This document shows, piece by piece, positions 61,415 through 64,000 of a stretch of 64,000 nucleotides of DNA. The DNA is from an uncultured Blautia sp. (GTDB taxonomy: Bacteria > Bacillota > Clostridia > Lachnospirales > Lachnospiraceae), in contig UQHF01000012.1 of assembly GCA_900540785.1 (NCBI GenBank), positions 1 through 64,000 of the forward strand, in the 5' to 3' direction. A model generated the notes under the pieces. It worked only from the letters and a program-made list of their open reading frames with translations, had not been told where the DNA came from and made no database searches. The stretch's first letter is position 1, and each line of letters starts with the position of its first letter. Both the position numbers and the translations under genes were made by a program.

Positions 61415-62191
61415 ATGAAAAATTATAACATTAACCGAGAATCCCCTGTTCCTGTTTATTATCAGGTAGCTACAGATTTGAAAAATCGAATCAGCAATGG
61501 CGAATGGGGCATAAAAGGGCAGCTTGCTTCCGAAAGCGAATTAATTGAACAATACGGAGTCAGCAGAGTCACGCTGCGACAGGCTCTTGCAGAGTTGGAA
61601 AAAGACGATATTATCAAGCGTTCCCGCGGAAAGCGTGCCATTGTAAACGAAAATCCACGACAGTTTATTCATGAATTAAAGTATTCTCTGGTAACAGGAA
61701 CATACGAAACAGACAATAATCACCCCATGACTGCTGAAATGATTGAACTGAAAAAAATAGAAGAACCTTATCCAGATGTAACAGAAGCTTTGCAGCTAAA
61801 AAAACATCAGGCGGCAATTTATTTCAAACGCCTTTTTATCTGTGACAGCAAACCCATCGCTATCGGACGCTCCTGGCTTCCCTGCGACCTTGTTCCCAAT
61901 CTTGAAACAGAAGGTCTGATCCATAATTCTCTTTCCCAGACCATTCAGGAACGTTATCACTTAAATGTAGTACGCGTGGATGATATTCTGGAAACAGTGC
62001 GGGCAAGCCTCTCAGACAGTCAGCTTCTGAATTCCGCATACGACACACCTTTAATCAATATCAAAGGTCTTTCTTATCTTGATAATGGAAAACCATTGGA
62101 ATATTCCAGCACCTTATGGCTTGGAGACCGTGTGCGTTTTGCTCTCTCCTTTACGAAAAGCAATGGCAGATTTCGAATGCACTCAACCTAA
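61415..62191 (+). CDS. GntR/HutC-family regulator with UTRA domain
   Basis: A 258-residue transcription regulator. The GntR winged helix is at the start (YYQVATDLKNRISNGEW, LASESELIEQYGVSRVTLRQ, ALAELEKDDIIKRSRGKRA). The rest (about 85-250) is a UTRA ligand domain (LQLKKHQAAIYFKRLFICD, PLEYSSTLWLGDRVRF), typical of HutC-type regulators that bind sugar phosphates or related effectors. It is divergent to the SIS-led run and has the same candidate operator in its own promoter. Start 61415 has ATGAGG; the longer frame starts inside the promoter. Confidence 0.9.
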   Translation: MKNYNINRESPVPVYYQVATDLKNRISNGEWGIKGQLASESELIEQYGVSRVTLRQALAELEKDDIIKRSRGKRAIVNENPRQFIHELKYSLVTGTYETDNNHPMTAEMIELKKIEEPYPDVTEALQLKKHQAAIYFKRLFICDSKPIAIGRSWLPCDLVPNLETEGLIHNSLSQTIQERYHLNVVRVDDILETVRASLSDSQLLNSAYDTPLINIKGLSYLDNGKPLEYSSTLWLGDRVRFALSFTKSNGRFRMHST

Positions 62192-62193
62192 AA

Positions 62194-62236
62194 AAGACAT
62201 ATCACTTTATTGTTTTCCTTTAAAGTGATATGTCTT
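62194..62236. terminator. Bidirectional terminator between gntR and the GH95 gene
   Basis: A perfect 16-base-pair stem (62194-62209 with 62221-62236) with an 11-base loop, A-run before and T-rich after. It ends gntR (+) and the GH95 gene (-). Confidence 0.9.
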
Positions 62237-62252
62237 CTTTATTTATCTTTAT

Positions 62253-64000
62253 TTATTTGTTTATAAAATAAGTTTCCCCTGCCTGTGTAGAGAAAGAAAT
62301 TCTGTCATTTCCCTGTTTTTCTGCAGCTACCTGATTTCCATTCGCGTCTGTTACATGATATGCAGACAGATTTTTATATTCACCGGTAAATAAACCGCCG
62401 TTACGTGAAGTCACTGCAAAAGATTCTGCTGTTCCGTCTGTCCATTTCATATCAAGCACAAAGTTTCCTCTGGCAACAATTCCTTTTACATATCCTGTCT
62501 TCCACTGCCCCGGCAGCGCAGGAAGAAGCTGCACATAACCAAGCTGGCTCTGCAGAAGCATTTCATTGATCCCGGCCGTATAACCGAAGTTTCCGTCAAT
62601 CTGGAAAATCGGATATTCTTTATAATTGGCTCCGCCGCCGTGGGAGGAGAACAGGTTTGTAAGGAAACCGGAGTTTCCGCCGCCAACTGCAGACTGAATA
62701 ATCTGGAACGCCTCTCCTGCATGTCCGGTACGTGCCCAGAGATTCAGCTTATGTGCCTTTGACCAGCCTGTTGCATCCAGACCGCGTTCATTCAGAGAAA
62801 CGATTGCCGCGTCCATAAATTCCGGCGCGTCTTTGCTGATGATATTACATGGATACAGCGCCATCAAATGTGACAGATGACGGTGCGGCGGCTGCTGTCC
62901 GCCTGTTTCTGCTCCAAGACTCTGTCTCCACTGCGGAATATTGATTTCCGGAAGCTCTCCTGCCTGTGCTTTTCCGATATGAGTTTCCTCAAACCATTCT
63001 TTTACCTGTCCGTCTGCACCAACAAGCACAGGATTTAATTTTTCCTGTTTTTCTCTCCATTTAAGAACAAGATCCTCATCTACTCCCAGAATCTGCGCTG
63101 CCTGAATGGTATTTTCAAAATGCTGCCAGATAAACTGCTGGTCATAGGAAGCACCGTTTGCGATCGGTCCGTTTTCCGGAGAATAAGACGGAGCAGAAAC
63201 ATATCGTTTCTGATAATCACTCCAATAAAGTGCCTCGTTCCAGAAATTTGCCACCTCTTTCATGGAAGGATAAAGTCTCTCTAAAAATTCTCTGTCCTCT
63301 GTGTAAAGATAATATTCATAGGAATTCAGAAGCGCCCATGCAGAACCGATAGGATTCCAGCCTGCCGCATTATTCTTCTGTCCCATTGTTACGAACATAT
63401 ATGGTGTGCTGAAACAGCCCACAAGCCATCCATTTTCCTGACCTTCCTCACTTTTGATCCCAAAAGCAGAAGCTGCTGCTGTACGGCCTGCTTCCCTGAG
63501 AACGTCCAGATAATCCTGGTAAGGAAGGAGACATTCTCCCAGGTTGCTTGCCATAGTCGGCCAGTAATTCATCTGCACATTAATATTAAAGTGATAATCA
63601 CCGCCCCATTCAAAGTGCTCTTCTCCCCATACACCCTGAAGGTTGGTAGGAAGCGCCCCTTCTCTGGAACCTGCGATCGTGAGATAACGTCCAAACTGAT
63701 AGCAGATAACTTCCATTGCCCTCTGTTCCTTTTCAGATGGAAGGACACCGCCATTTTTTTCTACCATATTGCGGTATTTCTGTAACAGCTCATCTGTAGG
63801 AATCTGCGGGATTTCTTCGTCAAAACTAAGCTCCATACGGGAAAACAGACTGGAATAATCCTGGATATGCGCTTCTTTTAACACTTCATATCCTTTTTCT
63901 GCCGCTTCATTGATACGTTTTGTCACTGCATGATGCGGGTCTTCTCCGCGGAAAGAAGGAAACTCCATCTTATAATCTGTACCACATGCAAGAAGCAGAG
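62253..64000 (-). CDS. GH95 family glycosidase (alpha-L-fucosidase-like), 5' end cut by window
   Basis: At least 582 residues of a large glycoside hydrolase; the frame is open to the right window edge. GH95 landmarks: GALPTNLQGVWGEEHFEWGG, then HFNINVQMNYWP with the two Asn of the active site, ETGGQQPPHRHLSHLMALYP with the catalytic Glu, and YPIFQIDGNFGYTAGINEML with the Asp. GH95 enzymes cut alpha-1,2-linked L-fucose (some act on L-galactose) from host glycans such as mucin or milk sugars. The seen part has no surface anchor at the C-terminus. Orientation is convergent to gntR, with a terminator between, so regulation is probably separate. Confidence 0.9.
   Translation of the reverse strand, partial: LLLACGTDYKMEFPSFRGEDPHHAVTKRINEAAEKGYEVLKEAHIQDYSSLFSRMELSFDEEIPQIPTDELLQKYRNMVEKNGGVLPSEKEQRAMEVICYQFGRYLTIAGSREGALPTNLQGVWGEEHFEWGGDYHFNINVQMNYWPTMASNLGECLLPYQDYLDVLREAGRTAAASAFGIKSEEGQENGWLVGCFSTPYMFVTMGQKNNAAGWNPIGSAWALLNSYEYYLYTEDREFLERLYPSMKEVANFWNEALYWSDYQKRYVSAPSYSPENGPIANGASYDQQFIWQHFENTIQAAQILGVDEDLVLKWREKQEKLNPVLVGADGQVKEWFEETHIGKAQAGELPEINIPQWRQSLGAETGGQQPPHRHLSHLMALYPCNIISKDAPEFMDAAIVSLNERGLDATGWSKAHKLNLWARTGHAGEAFQIIQSAVGGGNSGFLTNLFSSHGGGANYKEYPIFQIDGNFGYTAGINEMLLQSQLGYVQLLPALPGQWKTGYVKGIVARGNFVLDMKWTDGTAESFAVTSRNGGLFTGEYKNLSAYHVTDANGNQVAAEKQGNDRISFSTQAGETYFINK

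Noticed and set aside
1..64000. CRISPR array, prophage, rRNA or tRNA genes
   Set aside because: No regularly spaced repeats, phage structural genes or RNA-gene signatures were found on reading the window.

Overview
The window looks like chromosome of a gut Firmicute of the Lachnospiraceae type (Blautia / [Ruminococcus] gnavus-like). The basis is a moderate-to-low G+C content, strong AGGAGG ribosome sites, an Rnf complex, a biotin-dependent sodium-pump decarboxylase cluster, a sporulation gene (gerW/ytfJ), an SMS-type minimal SUF system and a GH95 fucosidase. The family assignment is inference from gene content, not from a marker search. No rRNA, tRNA, CRISPR array or prophage was seen.

Layout. 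0-2.7 kb (+): end of an IS1182-like transposase, then sufC-sufB. 2.7-9.3 kb (-): a metal-handling region. An HMA-domain protein, a P1B-type ATPase, an ArsR regulator, a 2,3-BPG-dependent phosphoglycerate mutase and a DtxR/MntR-type regulator form one apparent transcription unit, followed by three broken metal-uptake genes (feoA, feoB and a ZIP transporter). 9.4-15.4 kb (-): accessory genes (XRE regulator, two acetyltransferases, an Rpn-nuclease remnant, a DUF3784/secreted/membrane trio, a P-loop kinase and an HD phosphohydrolase). 15.5-25.3 kb (-): core genes for sporulation (gerW, ytfI-like), a NUDIX enzyme, cell-wall synthesis and division (class B PBP, FtsW/RodA-type, zapA), a U32 peptidase and ruvAB. 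25.4-30.4 kb (-): complete rnfCDGEAB. 32.5-36.4 kb (-): FAD oxidoreductase, cmk, ispH and an S1 protein. 36.5-41.7 kb (-): a sodium-pump decarboxylase cluster that unusually carries two different carboxyltransferase subunits.

41.8-49.3 kb holds small accessory genes, including a HEPN/MNT pair, a truncated XRE gene, a CPBP protease and several acetyltransferases. At 49.4-50.2 kb (+) a good sigma-A-type promoter drives a tetrahydrofolate-riboswitch-like leader and folT. 50.3-57.4 kb (-) holds a zinc-dependent phospholipase C-like protein, scpAB, a phosphoesterase, a MoeA-like protein, an ABC exporter and a second D,D-carboxypeptidase. 57.5-62.2 kb is a candidate nucleoside/sugar salvage locus. 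A minus-strand run (SIS-domain isomerase, YjbQ, nucleoside hydrolase, tandem 2-deoxyribosyltransferase protein) lies divergent to a GntR/UTRA regulator, and both promoters carry the same 10-mer with ATAC/GTAT arms. The window ends inside a GH95 glycosidase.

How the parts may fit together: Rnf and the decarboxylase both move sodium ions (Rnf possibly protons), so a large part of membrane energy conservation may be encoded here. The metal region suggests a strain that lost Feo and ZIP uptake while keeping efflux and regulation. The best candidates for undescribed biology are the salvage locus at 57.5-62.2 kb, the placement of a metal-free phosphoglycerate mutase between two metal-type regulators, and the two-carboxyltransferase sodium pump.
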